Shown one piece after another: positions 34,567-45,833 of a DNA stretch of 64,000 nucleotides. The position numbers and the translations under genes are program-made. The notes beneath the pieces were generated by a model. The model was not told the origin of the DNA and did no database searches. It was given only the letters and a program-made list of their open reading frames with translations. The DNA is from Pilatotrama ljubarskyi (Eukaryota > Basidiomycota > Agaricomycetes > Polyporales > Polyporaceae). How positions within the stretch are numbered: position 1 is the stretch's first letter; the number at the start of each line of letters is the position of its first letter. Location: NCBI GenBank assembly GCA_022385805.1, contig MU277727.1, forward strand, positions 124,001 to 188,000, in the 5' to 3' direction.

Positions 34567-36490
34567 TCACTGCTCGGACGACTCCAACTCCACCTCGTCA
34601 ATCTTTTCGGTGATCTTGGTCACATCGTCCTTTCCAGGCGCATCCTCCTGCTCCTTCTTACCCGCCGCGGCGCTGGCGAAGCTGAACGCTGGGCGCACGT
34701 TGGCAGGCGGGAGTTTGGAAGGCTCTTGGTGGGGGGTCGTCGGGCTGTGAACGGTGGAGGCCGGGGGGGTAGGACGCTGAGAACCAGTTCGGGAGGACGT
34801 GCGAGACATGGAGTGCGTGATGTGAGCGACTTTCTCGCGCACCTCTTCACGCTCTCGCTCGATCTTCTGCTGGACTTCTGCTTCCCGCGCCGTGGTATCG
34901 ACCGGTCTGGGATCATCCCCCGTTCAGCGGCTGACGCGGGGAAGTCCGAAGTGACAGGCTTACCTAGCAGCACCAAAGGGGTTGGATCGCGAGCCAGTGG
35001 TAGAAGGGACGGGGGAAGCAAGGGGAGAAGGCGTCGCGGACGTCGAGGACGATGACCGGGGGAGAAGTTCGAGCTTACGCCGGCCCATCTGAGGAGTCGG
35101 CGGCGTGGAGTTGCTCGCTGAATCAAGCGTTGATCAGTATTTCCTATCGCCGTCTCAATCGTGATGCACTACATACGTGATGTGCTGTTGCGCGAAAGTG
35201 TACGCGGCCGCCGCCAGTCGCTTTCATCAGCGACAGGCGCTGCATCCTTGGGTGGACCCATTTCTCCCCGAGAACGCAGGCTCCCAAATCGGCTGCCAGG
35301 CCGCTCGCCCTCCGCCGGCGCGCTGGGCTTGAACTTGCTCCCTTTCTGCCAGGTGTCCTCGGTGTCAGCAGGACCAACCGGCGGGGGCTCGCGAGAGCCA
35401 GGTCCGCGCCGTCTGAACTCATTCTCGGGAGGAGGCGCACGGGTTGTAGCACGGGACGAACGCCAATCTGAAGCATTGTCGGACAAAGAGGGGGCCGGGG
35501 GCTCGCGGGGCTCGCGAGTGCCCTCGAAGCGACGACGGGAGCCGTCTCGGGAAGGAAGGTCCGGGAGAGGGCCTTCCCTGCGCCAGTTTCCGGCAAACTT
35601 GGGATCGTCCTCGAACGAACCTCCACCAAAGCCGGATCTCTCTTTAGCTGAGCAAATACGTGCGTGAGTTAAAGCATCACAACGCGGATCGGGTGAGAGT
35701 ACAACTCACGAGGTTCCGCAACGCTAACCCTTACCGCGCGCCCCGCAAGAGGCTTTTATTGAGAAGGGTCAAAATCTTGCAAATAATGTTGGTGAGTGTA
35801 CTCACAGTACCAGTCTTGGCGAGAGCCTCCTTCAGGCCCTCAAGATCAGTGAATTCAACGTAGCCGAAACCCTTGGGCTTTTCATCTCTGTCCTTGATAA
35901 TCTTGACAGACTTGGTCTGGCAGCACGGTTGGAAGCACGGCAAGCGGGTCAGACGAGACGACGGACCTTGCCACCGAAGAACTCTTCCAGTTCACCTTCG
36001 GTGATATCGAAGGTTAAGTTTCCAACGAAGGCGGTGAACGGCGGCTCAGTGGGGAGAGGCAGATCTTCCCTGGGAGGACCGCGATCGGCTAGGATTCACA
36101 TTCAGGCTTGTCCAGTGCACTTCCCGCCAAGTAAACTTGCACTTACGACGGGACGATAGGAAGTCATCGCGCCTGCGGTCGCCTCCTCGGGCGCGGTCTT
36201 CATCAGACCTAGCCGCAGCTGAATGACGCTGTCAAGATCCCGTATATTCCCACAAGCGGAGAAGACACTCACGGGCGGTGGGGAGGGAGTCCATCTCGTC
36301 CGCCCAGGATCCTAAGGCTGGACATCGCATGGCATGAGCTAGAGTGCATGCAGAGGGCGAAGGGATCGAATACACACCGCTGTCTCCCAGGAACTCGTTC
36401 AGGGACATTTTCTGTGCTTTCTTCGGTGCTACAGGGCGCACATCTCGTTAGCATCCTGTGAGAGCCCAGTCAGTGGTGATACGCACCCAT
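34567..36490 (-). CDS. TIF3: Translation initiation factor eIF4B
   Basis: RNA-binding cofactor that stimulates the eIF4A helicase during mRNA recruitment. Ten minus-strand exons give 466 residues. The first coding exon is only 4 nt (36490-36487, ATG plus one base); splicing to 36428 yields MAPKKAQKMSLNEFLGDS. The motif SWADEMDSLPTA follows. The RRM lies at about residues 70-150, with RNP2 AFVGNL and RNP1 KGFGYVEF, ending PLAGRAVRVSVAEP. A long Arg/Gly/Asp/Pro-rich region with DDPKFAGNWRREGPLP-type repeats follows. The C-terminus has SNPFGAARPVDTTAREAEVQ and a charged helix. All exon phases are consistent. The intron at 35753-35805 was placed by phase between two possible donors. Confidence 0.9.
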
Positions 36491-36761
36491 TTTGAGTATA
36501 TCCTCTGATAAAGGGCGAGGATTGGAAGTGCGAGGAGCGGGGTATGTGCGCTAGAGATGCTGGTTGCAGTCAGAACGCTGAAATATTTCTCAGATCCGTT
36601 CATCGACTTGGCTTCGATCCCGGCTTTCTCACGCTCCCCCGCCAGCGTCACGGGACATCGCACCGCAGCCCCCGCCCGCCGTCGGCATCGGCATCGACAT
36701 CGACCTCCTCCTCTCCGCCATCCACGACGCCGACGACTGCACGCGCGACCCATAGCCAGCC
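36491..36761. promoter_or_regulatory. Shared promoter: eIF4B / ARPC2
   Basis: 271 bp between divergent starts. Near 36680-36706 there is a short run of 6-bp units (GGCATC/GACATC), and the ARPC2 side is a CT-rich leader. Confidence 0.4.
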
Positions 36762-37950
36762 ATGATCTTGCTCGAGGTACTCCCGCTCACATCGCCTCGT
36801 TCTCACCGGCTAAACAGTCCTGCCACAGCCCCATAACTACATCATCCATACCACGCTCACCGAGAAGGCGTCGCAGTATGTGCATTCTCGACAGCCTCAG
36901 GTGCTCATAGCGAACTCGTCTTTGCAGACCGTCGGCCCTCGATGTTCAGTTCGTTGACTTCGACGGCGTCCGCTTCCGCCTCACCACGCCCGATCGCAAG
37001 GTCCCAACCGCTCTTGTCCTGTCCATGAACATCCGCTGCTGGGACGAACTTGTGCGATATGGCGTAAACGACATTCTGAAGCGGGAATATGGATCTCTGC
37101 TCAGGGCGGAGCCTGAGTCTGGTTATAACGTGACGCTTGACATTGACCTCGAGCAGATCCCACAGGAGGGCGGTGAGTACAGTAGTGCTATCACATTAAA
37201 CCGTGATCTATATGTCCACCAGAGCAACGCGAGGCTTTCATCAAGTCGCTTTCCTTACTCAAGCGGAACGCGCTGGCCGCGCCCTTCGAGCTCGGCTTCC
37301 AGACTCAGAAGCAGCTAGAGTCGTCAGGAACCGGTCAAGGCGAACTGATGGCCCTGCATTACCGCGACGAGGAGGTCATCTATGTCCAAGCCTCCTCTGA
37401 CCGTGTCACGGTCATCTTCTCTACGATGTTCAGGGAAGAGACCGATCGGGTGTTTGGGAAGGTCTTCCTACAGGTCCGTGGTCGATAGCTTACTCGGCGT
37501 GTCTTCTCATCCCTGATGGGATGCCACAGGAGTTTGTTGATGCCCGACGGCTACCTACCATCCAGAGCGCGCCCCAGGTCCTATATACTACTCGGGAGCC
37601 TCCCCTCGAAATTAGGCATCTGCAGGGCCTGAACGACACCGAGGACGTTGGCTATGTGACCTTTGTCTTGTTCCCTCGCCACTTCGCCAGAGCCGAAGTA
37701 GCTAGCTCGACAATCACCCACATCCAGCTTTTCCGCGACTACCTCCACTACCACATCAAGTGCTCAAAGGCATACATGCACTCCCGCATGCGCCACCGCG
37801 TCAGCGAGTTCCAGAAGGTGCTCAACAGAGCGAAGACAGAAGTCGCCGTGGTAGACCGGAAGACAGCATCGTGAGTACCATTGAATCGCATCCAACTCAC
37901 ATCATACTGACTCTGTGATCAGCGGCCGAACCATGTCGTCGATGCGGTAA
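36762..37950 (+). CDS. ARC35: Arp2/3 complex subunit 2 (p34-Arc)
   Basis: ARPC2 holds Arp2 and Arp3 and contacts the mother filament when branched actin is nucleated at endocytic sites and the hyphal tip. Six exons (36762-36776, 36829-36875, 36928-37172, 37223-37473, 37530-37870, 37923-37950) give 308 residues, the normal family size. The start [20 protein letters not shown] is assembled from a 15-nt first exon. Other supports are [66 protein letters not shown] and the long C-terminal helix ([20 protein letters not shown]). The second exon start was chosen by phase and intron length. Confidence 0.92.
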
Positions 37951-38389
37951 GGTAGACCAGGAGTACTGTTGGAGAAGCTTTGTATCACATACCACGGAAT
38001 GAACATATGAAGGCTTGGAAAATACATCGAAAGCTCTCATTTCGGTAACGTCTCCTATAGGTCCCGGATTGACTGAGGGACGTCAGAACTATCATGCTTG
38101 TTGCGGTTCAATATACAGAGAAATTAGCGTAGACGTGTAGCTAGGGTACGGGAGTGCATCGTCCGGTGGTAAATATGTGCAAGCGAAAGTATACGTCGAT
38201 GTGCAGTCTGGCGATCTGGTGCAATATGGACAGCTGAATGTGCAAAGGGTAGGAGTACATGTATTCGACAGCGAGGATGAGATGAGTCCGAGTGCCTGCA
38301 CTCCCGACGTGCGATGTGCGACAGCATATATGACGGTGTATGATACCGAAGAGAGACTGGAGTATGCAAAAGGCGGTATTTCGGCTCCG
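37951..38389. other. Convergent 3' regions of ARPC2 and the homeobox gene
   Basis: 439 bp between convergent stops. No gene signal. Confidence 0.5.
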
Positions 38390-40487
38390 TCAGCCATCAC
38401 CACTATCATGATGGTACGGTGGGACTGGAGGACCATGGGTTCGTGGATAGTAAGACTCCTGCGGACGCTCTGGGCCGGGACTTCCTCCTTGAGGGATAAA
38501 AGGCGACTCCCACACCGGGGAAGGGGCATTGTAGTAGTCTGGCGTGGATGCGGCTGAAGAGGGAGGCTCGCTGGCACCTGCGTGGGGCGACATGGAGTGC
38601 GAATCGTAGTCGTAGCTCAGGCGAGGGAAATTCGGCATGGCTAGCGGGAGACGAGGGAGGCGTTCGGCAACTCCACCGTGCGGCGGCGCGATGTACTGAC
38701 GGGGTTGACTGTTGCTCACATAGATATGCGCAGAGGATGGCTTAGCTTGGGCTTCGTCGAGCGGGTGCAGCGGACTTGGAGTAGGCAGACTAGAAACAGG
38801 GTAGTGGAACATCGGTACGCTGGTTGGGCGGCTGGGACGAAGTCGCTCAAGGGAAGGATGGTGTAGAATGCGGAGACTGCTGAGGGAGCTCGGCCTACGC
38901 AGTACCATCGAAGACATTTGAGGATGACCTTCGACGGGCGACTCGCAGGACCGAGCGTAGACCTCTGGAGACGATCCTACGTCGGATATGGAGGGAGTGG
39001 GAGTGGACAAGGACGCTTCCGACGGAGTCCTGGACGGCGAGATACTGTTGACGAGATGCCAGAGCTGGTGCGCGGGCCCCACGAGACAATGTTGGAAGAC
39101 AACAGAAGCTTGTCTGCCTTCTGTCCAATCGCCAGAAACATGCCAATATCGGGGAGATCCTATACCCAGGGCTTGGTCCGCCAGCTTCTCGACGTAGAAC
39201 GTCGGAGGTCGGTCGAGGAGGAAGGTGGCCGATCCCACGCCGGGTGAGACGTTGAGGAAGCGAGAGCCGATGATGATATCAAAGGGGACCTCCATCTTGA
39301 AGCTGAGTCCCTCTGAACGAATGAACCAGGTAACGCAACGCCGCGCCTCGCACACGTAGGCGACCAGGGTATGGTGTGGAGACGCCACCCGCCGCCACGC
39401 ACCGATTCTGAGGTCAGTGCAGGGGATGATCGTGATGTCTAGGTGTCACAGGTTGACCATCCGTCAACTAGCATGCGAGTGGGTAGTGAATGCCGTCACG
39501 CACCTTCCTCCTCGTGAACCAGGCTGAGGATCTCTGCATCCAGCCCAGAGCCGGAAGGGGACGGATTCTCTGGATGCGGCTCGAGCCTCTCCTCTGCACG
39601 GGCCTTCCGCTTCGCCAGGAGCTTCACCTTCGCGCGTCTTGGGGATGGTCGAAGTCAATACACCCTATAACGTACGAGTTCGCGAAGCAGTCGCACCCAC
39701 CTGTTTTGGAACCAGATCTGGGTTTGCCTTTCGTCCAGACCTAGCTCCCGCGCTATCTCCCGACGACGAGCGGAGGTCGGACTCTGATCTGCCGCGAAGT
39801 ACTCCTCCAGCTTCGCCAGCTGCTCTGGTGTCGTGCGAGAGCGCTTGCGCCTTTGCTTCGCTTCAGCGGTGAGCGCAGAAAGGGACATGGCACGCCTGAG
39901 GGTCGGTGGACTTGACTCTCCCTCATTCTCACCCCCCTCGACGGATGACACAACGTCCGAGCATGCGGGCGATAGACCTGCTGAGAGCGGTGAGAGGACA
40001 CTTGAGGTGGGCGTGCCCAACGAAGCCCTCGAGTCATGAAATGACAGTCCCCGGGTGTCTAGTGATTGCAGCGTCGCTCTTGGACTATCACTAGGGTTTC
40101 GATGAGCCGCATGTTGCGCTACGCCGTAGCGTGAGCACACTGACTTCTTCTCGGGAAATAAAGCGAAAGCACTTACGTTCGCGACCCATTTGAGAGCCAG
40201 GTGCAAGAAGATCGTAAAGTAGTCGGGTTCAGTGTCAGGGGCTCTGAGGCATACACGGACTTGATATCGCCGAGAAAAGAAGCGGGACCAGCACGCTCTG
40301 CAATTGTAAGGCAGTGACAGAGGGCTGAGAGGTGAGAAGGGAAGAGGACACCAGCCCGACGGGTGCGCTCTCCCGTTGACTTTTGGCATGACATGGCCGG
40401 CAAGGCACAGTATGCACGGTTCCGTAAGCGAGCTCTGGCCATCTGGGGAGCCTGCCAAAGCTTCGCGGAGTCTGCAGGGCACCGCAT
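38390..40487 (-). CDS. Homeodomain transcription factor
   Basis: Nuclear DNA-binding regulator; homologues in mushroom-forming fungi act in fruiting or dikaryon development. Four minus-strand exons (40487-40177, 40090-39701, 39637-39504, 39438-38390) give 627 residues if the first exon is right. The homeodomain is at about residues 183-243: KQRRKRSRTTPEQLAKLEEY, then helix 3 QTQIWFQNRRAKVK, with the diagnostic WFQN read across the intron at 39638-39700. It is a typical three-amino-acid-loop-free (non-TALE) domain. A second conserved block, DITIIPCTDLRIGAWRRVAS to DRPPTFYVEK and SGDWTEGRQA, follows in the last exon. A Ser/Pro/Tyr-rich tail ends the protein. The first 104 residues look poorly protein-like; translation may instead start at Met 39888. 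Confidence 0.8.
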
Positions 40488-42636
40488 ATGGGGCTGCTAC
40501 GACAAAACAGGCGATGCGTGGTCGGGAACTTGGGGCTTGACTTGGGGACGAAAGAAGCCATCAAGCCAAAGAGGTTTGGCTTTGGTGCGGTTTCATGTTT
40601 TCTATGTTCAATCTCGATCATAGCGAGGGTTCGCAGGGGCCAATCGCGACAGCGGTCTCAGCCAACGCCGTTCGGCGTGGGGGAGGCTGCGCTAAGAAAA
40701 TGGCATGTGCGGGCAGATGCGTCGAGTGTCTGGTGAGATCTTTCGGACGGGTTTGATGTCGCCTCGAACTGCGTTAGCCTCTTTTGGATCTTGGCGCTCG
40801 TCGAATGGAGGCGCACCAGTCGAGGCCATGAGCCTCCGCCTCGGCATGCATGTCCGCTCATGAAATTGTCAGATGGACAGATCGACGGCCCGGAATGAAC
40901 CTGTCGCAAGAGTGTCCGGTAATTGTGGAAGAATGTTTTCTGCGCGTGGATGTTGGTGCCGAGCATGAACAGGGACGGCGTCGAGATCTGCGCAGACGCC
41001 GTTCGTTGGTCGCAAGGCGCGATGGGCGGCGGATGCGGTCCAGCCGCATTCTCGGAAGCGACGCCCGTGCGAGCAGATCAGCTGTGCGACGTGGAGGACA
41101 TCCGTTTTTTGCTACAGCGGTCCGACCTAGTCTAACCACGAGTCAGCCTCGCTACAAGGCCTACTTGCTAGGGCTAGCTCGTAGTTGGCTAGAACAGAAA
41201 GGCTGATAACAATGAATAGACCACTCGTCCGTGCGCGGGTGTGCGCGTGAGGTGGCATTGTGCTGCGCGATTCAGCGGCGAGGTTATCAACAGAAGCCGA
41301 ACGTCTTCCTTTGAGCGCAGAAGTTCTCTTCTACGGTCCGACGAGGGCTGCATCCGGTTGCTACGTTGATACGCCCCCAAGTGTCGACAATCACCCGTCA
41401 GGTGGTTAGCCGTTCCGGGTAGTCGCTACTGGACTTTGCTCGGGTCTTGAACCACGGAGAATCTCATCTCAGGCACGCGTTTCAACTTTGACATGAGGAC
41501 GGTCTCGACGAGCTCCCCTTGGATGATGACGTGTAGAGTGCGCTCATTGCTTGTTCAGCATCGGGCCATGGCAAAAGCGGACATGCTGCATCCTGTGCGG
41601 AGTGGGACCGCACGGTAAGTACAGTAGAGAAACGGATTATTACAGACTTTGTCATCGCCAGATGATGAGTGTAGCCAGCAGAGCAGGTGCTTTAGCCGTT
41701 CCCGCACCAGCCTACGCACAGCGCTCCGAGCAGCGATGATGTCGACAAGCAGCAGCAGGCGAAGCTCGACGCAGTCTTCCAGGATAGCCAAAGAGAATCG
41801 AGACGAGCATGTGGCCGAGGCTGCAGATCTGGAGCCGGAGGCCGTCTTCATGCGAGCTTGAGTAGCCCGAAAGCAAGGTCACATAGCAAGTGCCACTTTG
41901 CGCGCCAGTTCCGTCAAAGGAGCAGCCTGCTACATACATACTCACATGCCATATTGGGACTCCAGGCAAGAATGCACAACGCCTGGTCGCTCGAGCTTGC
42001 TCCGCAAAACTTCAACTTGTCAGGCTTCGCGGCCGGATGTCAAGGCGCAATGGACGAGCCATTATGGCATGTCCGCGAAACAACCTGCGCACCGGGTGAG
42101 TCACGGCATGAGACAGGAAGGAGCGGGGGGTTCACCGAGCTTCGTCCCGAAGGGCGAGAGCAGCGCTATTCCAACATCGAGTCCGAACGCATCACGTGTG
42201 AATGAGCATCTGCGGAGAATCATCACGTCCCAAAAAAACAAGTCCTCCGTTCCGCCCATGCGAGGCTTGCAGTGTGTTCGCGATAAGTGGCGGGAAGTGG
42301 GCCGCCTTCTATGCCGCGGATGCGCCTGCGCCGCGCCAACTTACTTACAACCAGCCCGCTATGTCCGCGACACCAGCCGACATCCACCCCCTGCAAACCA
42401 TAGCAATGATCGCAATTTCATACATACTTGCCTCGACAATTACCTGTGCTCGCGATATGAAGAGGGTACAGAGCGGAATACAATACTTACGCAAGCGGTC
42501 GAGCAAAACGGGAGAAAGAGATGCGCGAATCTCGGGGAACAAACCACCGGCCCTACCAGCACTGCGAAGTGGGCGCTAGCGCTGAGGGCCGCGAGCAGTA
42601 GCGCAACGAGAAAGAGAGAGAAGAGAGAGCAGCAGA
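40488..42636. other. 2.1-kb gene-free region upstream of the homeobox gene
   Basis: The stretch lies between the homeobox gene start and the U1-70K stop, both on the minus strand. Open frames (for example plus 41898-42695, starting at a non-ATG codon and running antisense into U1-70K) have no recognisable domain and no convincing intron pattern. No repeat or RNA gene is seen. It is long for this compact genome and may be the regulatory region of the developmental regulator. Confidence 0.5.
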
Positions 42637-44056
42637 CTAGTAACGTGGACGCTTGGAGTCCCGATCATCATACCCACCAGGACCTTCGCGCTTGAGATCC
42701 CCGCGGTATCCTCCGCCGCCGCCACCATACCCGCCGCCAGGCGGACCGTACCCACCAGGACCCCCACCAGGAGGACCGTAGCCGCCAGGTCCTCCAGGGC
42801 CTCCGGGTCCTCCACCGAAACCTCCTGGACCGTGACCACCGCCTGGAGGCCCCCCGCCGTAGTTGTTTGAACCCTGGTCGGGACCACCGAAGCCTCCTCC
42901 GCCCTGATAGCCGATACCTCCTCCGCGACCCCTGGTGGATTCGTTAGCTAGAGCTGGGGGTGAGGAGTTGCGTACATACCGATATCCACCGCCGAAGCCA
43001 CCACGGCCTCCGTCTCCGCCGAAATCGTCTCGTGGGCCACCGAATCTGTCCCCGCCAAACCCACCTCGTCCACCGCGGAACCCACCCCCACGACCGCCAC
43101 GGAAGCCGCCGCGGTCACCACCGCGGAAGCCGCCTCGATCTCCTCCACGGAAACCTCCTCTGAAGCCACCACGACCACCGCCGCCAATGAATGCCGGTGG
43201 TTCTGGCTTCGGCCTGCCGCCCAAGCCACCACCGAGACGGCGAGGTTTCCAACCTCTGACAGTGCGGCCGCGCTCGACGTCTACCAAAACGCGCTTGCCC
43301 ATGATTTGAAGGCGGTCCGATTCCTTGTAAGCAGCTGTAAAAGGCAAGATGTCACACCGACAACGCAAGTGCGAAGACGAATGCTGGGTGAGTGAGTACA
43401 AGACAGGTAGGAGATGTGTTACCTTTCATGTCACGTTCGCGTTCGAACACGATGAACGCGTAGCCTCTGCTGCGGCCATTCTTGTCGCGTACTACTCTCA
43501 CCCGCTCAATGTTACCGAAACTCTCGAACTCACGCCTGAGGTCGTTCTCAGTGGCATTCTTGTGCTGCAGGAGAGGTCAGACGTGGCAAGAAGTGAGACA
43601 TGTAAACGGACGTACGAGGCGAGAGATGAACAGCGTCTTATACGGATCTCCAATAGCCTCCGGATCCTCTGACGGCTTGTCTAGTTGGGGTTCAGCACAC
43701 TACATCAGTCAGAGGGAGGAGGAAGGAGACAAACAGTTCTCTTTGGCTCTCTGGAACTCCTCGGCCTTCTTTTTCTTGCGTTCCTCCCTGCGGATCTCTC
43801 GTTTGGTTTGCTCTGCGTAGGTGAACGTGGGTTCCTCGCCTTCCTCCATGCCATCTCGTTCGCCGCCTGTGTTCCCGGACTCCATCATGCCCTGCGTCCT
43901 GGCCTCGCGGAGCTGGGCGAGAATGGGGCCCACGCCGTCGACATTTTTGGGCCTGACCCGGTCGATGTCCTTGTCAAGGGGCCGGGTATAGGGGAGAGGT
44001 GGACGGGGAGCGAAGAGCTTGAGGAGGTTGGGTGGTAGAAGGTGAGTGCCGGGCAT
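42637..44056 (-). CDS. SNP1: U1 snRNP 70-kDa protein
   Basis: Core U1 snRNP protein that binds U1 stem-loop I and helps define 5' splice sites. Five minus-strand exons (44056-43735, 43680-43616, 43564-43423, 43334-42980, 42931-42637) give 392 residues. The N-terminus has the U1-70K signature ([17 protein letters not shown]) and a long basic helix. The RRM, residues about 108-190, has RNP2 LFISRL and RNP1 RGYAFIVF, followed by [20 protein letters not shown]. The C-terminal 170 residues are Gly/Arg/Phe-rich with tandem GGFRGGDR units at about 43071-43150. They end in a Pro/Gly/Tyr-rich segment and SKRPRY, rather than the RS domain of animals. The alternative 3' site nearer the donor at 43734 breaks the frame. 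Confidence 0.92.
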
Positions 44057-44433
44057 GGCGTATCGCTGGTGTGCTTGAGGGAGGGCTGTGAATCGTCAAA
44101 TAGCGAGGGGGGGAATAAGGTAGGAAGAGTTGAGAGTCGTGACGTGATAAATACTGCGCTCGTCGACAGAATATAGACAGAGCTCGAACACCCCGAGCGT
44201 CGTGAAGCCTGCCGCCGCGTGTCGCCTCGTCCTCGTCGTGGATGGTGGTGGAGGAGAGCAAGTCGGGTTCTGTGGGAATTCCCACTCCGCGCCCAAACAC
44301 TCTCCGGCGTCTCTCAGCGTCTCTCCTCCTGCTCCTCCTCCTGCCCTGCCCTCCGCCTCCGTGCGCGGTGTCTCGAGGTGTGTGCGCAGTCCTATCGACT
44401 TTACATGCCGTCGAATATAGTATTGCAGTTACG
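44057..44433. promoter_or_regulatory. Shared promoter: U1-70K / COX10
   Basis: 377 bp between divergent starts. The COX10 side (about 44300-44360) is a CT-rich leader with CTCCTCCTGCTCC repeats. A TATA-like ATAAATA lies near 44147. Confidence 0.4.
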
Positions 44434-45762
44434 ATGAAGGGCGTAGCTACTCCCTTTGCGGGGCACGCCTGCCGGAGCTGCGCAACCAGCATCCGGAACA
44501 CTCGAAAACCGCTCCAGGTCCGACTCGCATCCACCTTCGCAGACCGCAAGTCCTCCGCATTCTCTGCTTTCTTTTTCGACAACCACAGGTGGCTTCCAAC
44601 AGCAAAGAATGTCCCCCCAGCGTCGAGACCGACAGCGCAGGCTGCACGCGGCCACTCCATCGACGCCGCGTATTCACCCGCAGCGGACGGCACCCTCAGG
44701 GCGTTCCGCGAGGCAGAAGTGCTCACTCCTAGACGGCTAGCGAAGATCTACTGGCAACTGTCCAAGTCCAGTCTCACCGTCCTCGTCGTCCTCACCGCCA
44801 TGTCAAGCGTCGCCCTCTCTCCTCTCCCCACCACCGTCCCCGTCCTCCTATCTACCGCTCTCGGCACCGCCCTCTGCTCTGCCTCCGCCAACACCTTCAA
44901 CCAGATCCAAGAGGTCCCATACGATGCCCAAATGGCACGCACACGTAACCGTCCGTTGGTTCGCAGGGCGATCAGCCCGCTGCATGCAACTGGCTTCGGT
45001 ATGGCTACCGGGATCGCCGGTCCCGCTCTACTGTGGACCATGGTCAACCCAACGACAGCGCTCCTCGGTGCCGCCAATATCGCACTCTACGCCGGTGCAT
45101 ATACCTATCTCAAGCGCAAGAGCACAATCAACACGTGGGTCGGCTCCGTCGTAGGCGGCCTACCTCCTCTCATGGGCTGGACCGCCTGTGGAGGCTCCCT
45201 TCTCCCTTCGTCCGCACAATCCTTCGAGCTTGTCCTACCCTCCTTCATGTCATCCCTATCCTCGCTGCCTACGGACGCTGCTCTCGCAGACAATCCCCTC
45301 GCGCCCCTCGCGCTCTTCCTCCTGATGTACAGTTGGCAGTTCCCGCACTTCAACGGTCTGTCGTACCTCGTCCGCGAATCGTACGCTCAGGCGGGGTACC
45401 GAATGCTCGGCGTGCTGGACCCGCACAAGAACGCGACGGTGGCTCTTCGACACGCGCTATTGCTTGTACCTGCGACGTCACTCCTCATGCCACTGTCAGG
45501 CCTCACAACCTGGGCGTTCGCAGTGACCAGTCTGGTTCCCCATGCGATTTGCATCGAAGCAGCGTACAAGTTCTGGAAGTACGGCGGCGAGAAACAGGCG
45601 CGCAAGGTCTTCCAGCACAGTCTCTGGTATCTCCCCGTACTATTGGGCCTCATGATGTTCCACAAGCGAGGCATGGACTGGGGTTCGTGGGCTGGGTTGG
45701 GCTCGGATGAGGCGACGGAGGAGCCGGTATCGGAGGGGTCGGCGAGTGATTCGCCTGCATAG
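44434..45762 (+). CDS. COX10: Mitochondrial protoheme IX farnesyltransferase
   Basis: Converts heme b to heme O with farnesyl diphosphate in the inner membrane, the first committed step of heme A synthesis for cytochrome c oxidase. A single exon encodes 442 residues. The N-terminal 60 residues are Arg/Ser/Ala-rich with no acidic run, fitting a mitochondrial presequence. UbiA-family motifs are clear: NTFNQIQEVPYDAQMARTRN followed by RPL (substrate-Mg site, with N and D positions) and YLKRKSTINTWVG as the second site. About eight hydrophobic helices follow, including LALFLLMYSWQFPHF. The ATG is the first in frame with a presequence. The gene lacks introns, unlike almost all neighbours. Confidence 0.93.
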   Translation: MKGVATPFAGHACRSCATSIRNTRKPLQVRLASTFADRKSSAFSAFFFDNHRWLPTAKNVPPASRPTAQAARGHSIDAAYSPAADGTLRAFREAEVLTPRRLAKIYWQLSKSSLTVLVVLTAMSSVALSPLPTTVPVLLSTALGTALCSASANTFNQIQEVPYDAQMARTRNRPLVRRAISPLHATGFGMATGIAGPALLWTMVNPTTALLGAANIALYAGAYTYLKRKSTINTWVGSVVGGLPPLMGWTACGGSLLPSSAQSFELVLPSFMSSLSSLPTDAALADNPLAPLALFLLMYSWQFPHFNGLSYLVRESYAQAGYRMLGVLDPHKNATVALRHALLLVPATSLLMPLSGLTTWAFAVTSLVPHAICIEAAYKFWKYGGEKQARKVFQHSLWYLPVLLGLMMFHKRGMDWGSWAGLGSDEATEEPVSEGSASDSPA

Positions 45763-45833
45763 ATACATCCCGAGTTCAGCATCGCTAGTGTAGTATACAA
45801 TATATTCGGAGCGCTGTACGACCTACATCGCCG

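Noticed and set aside
41898..42695. 265-codon plus-strand frame
   Set aside because: Starts at a non-ATG codon, overlaps the U1-70K last exon in antisense and shows no motif or coding-like composition.
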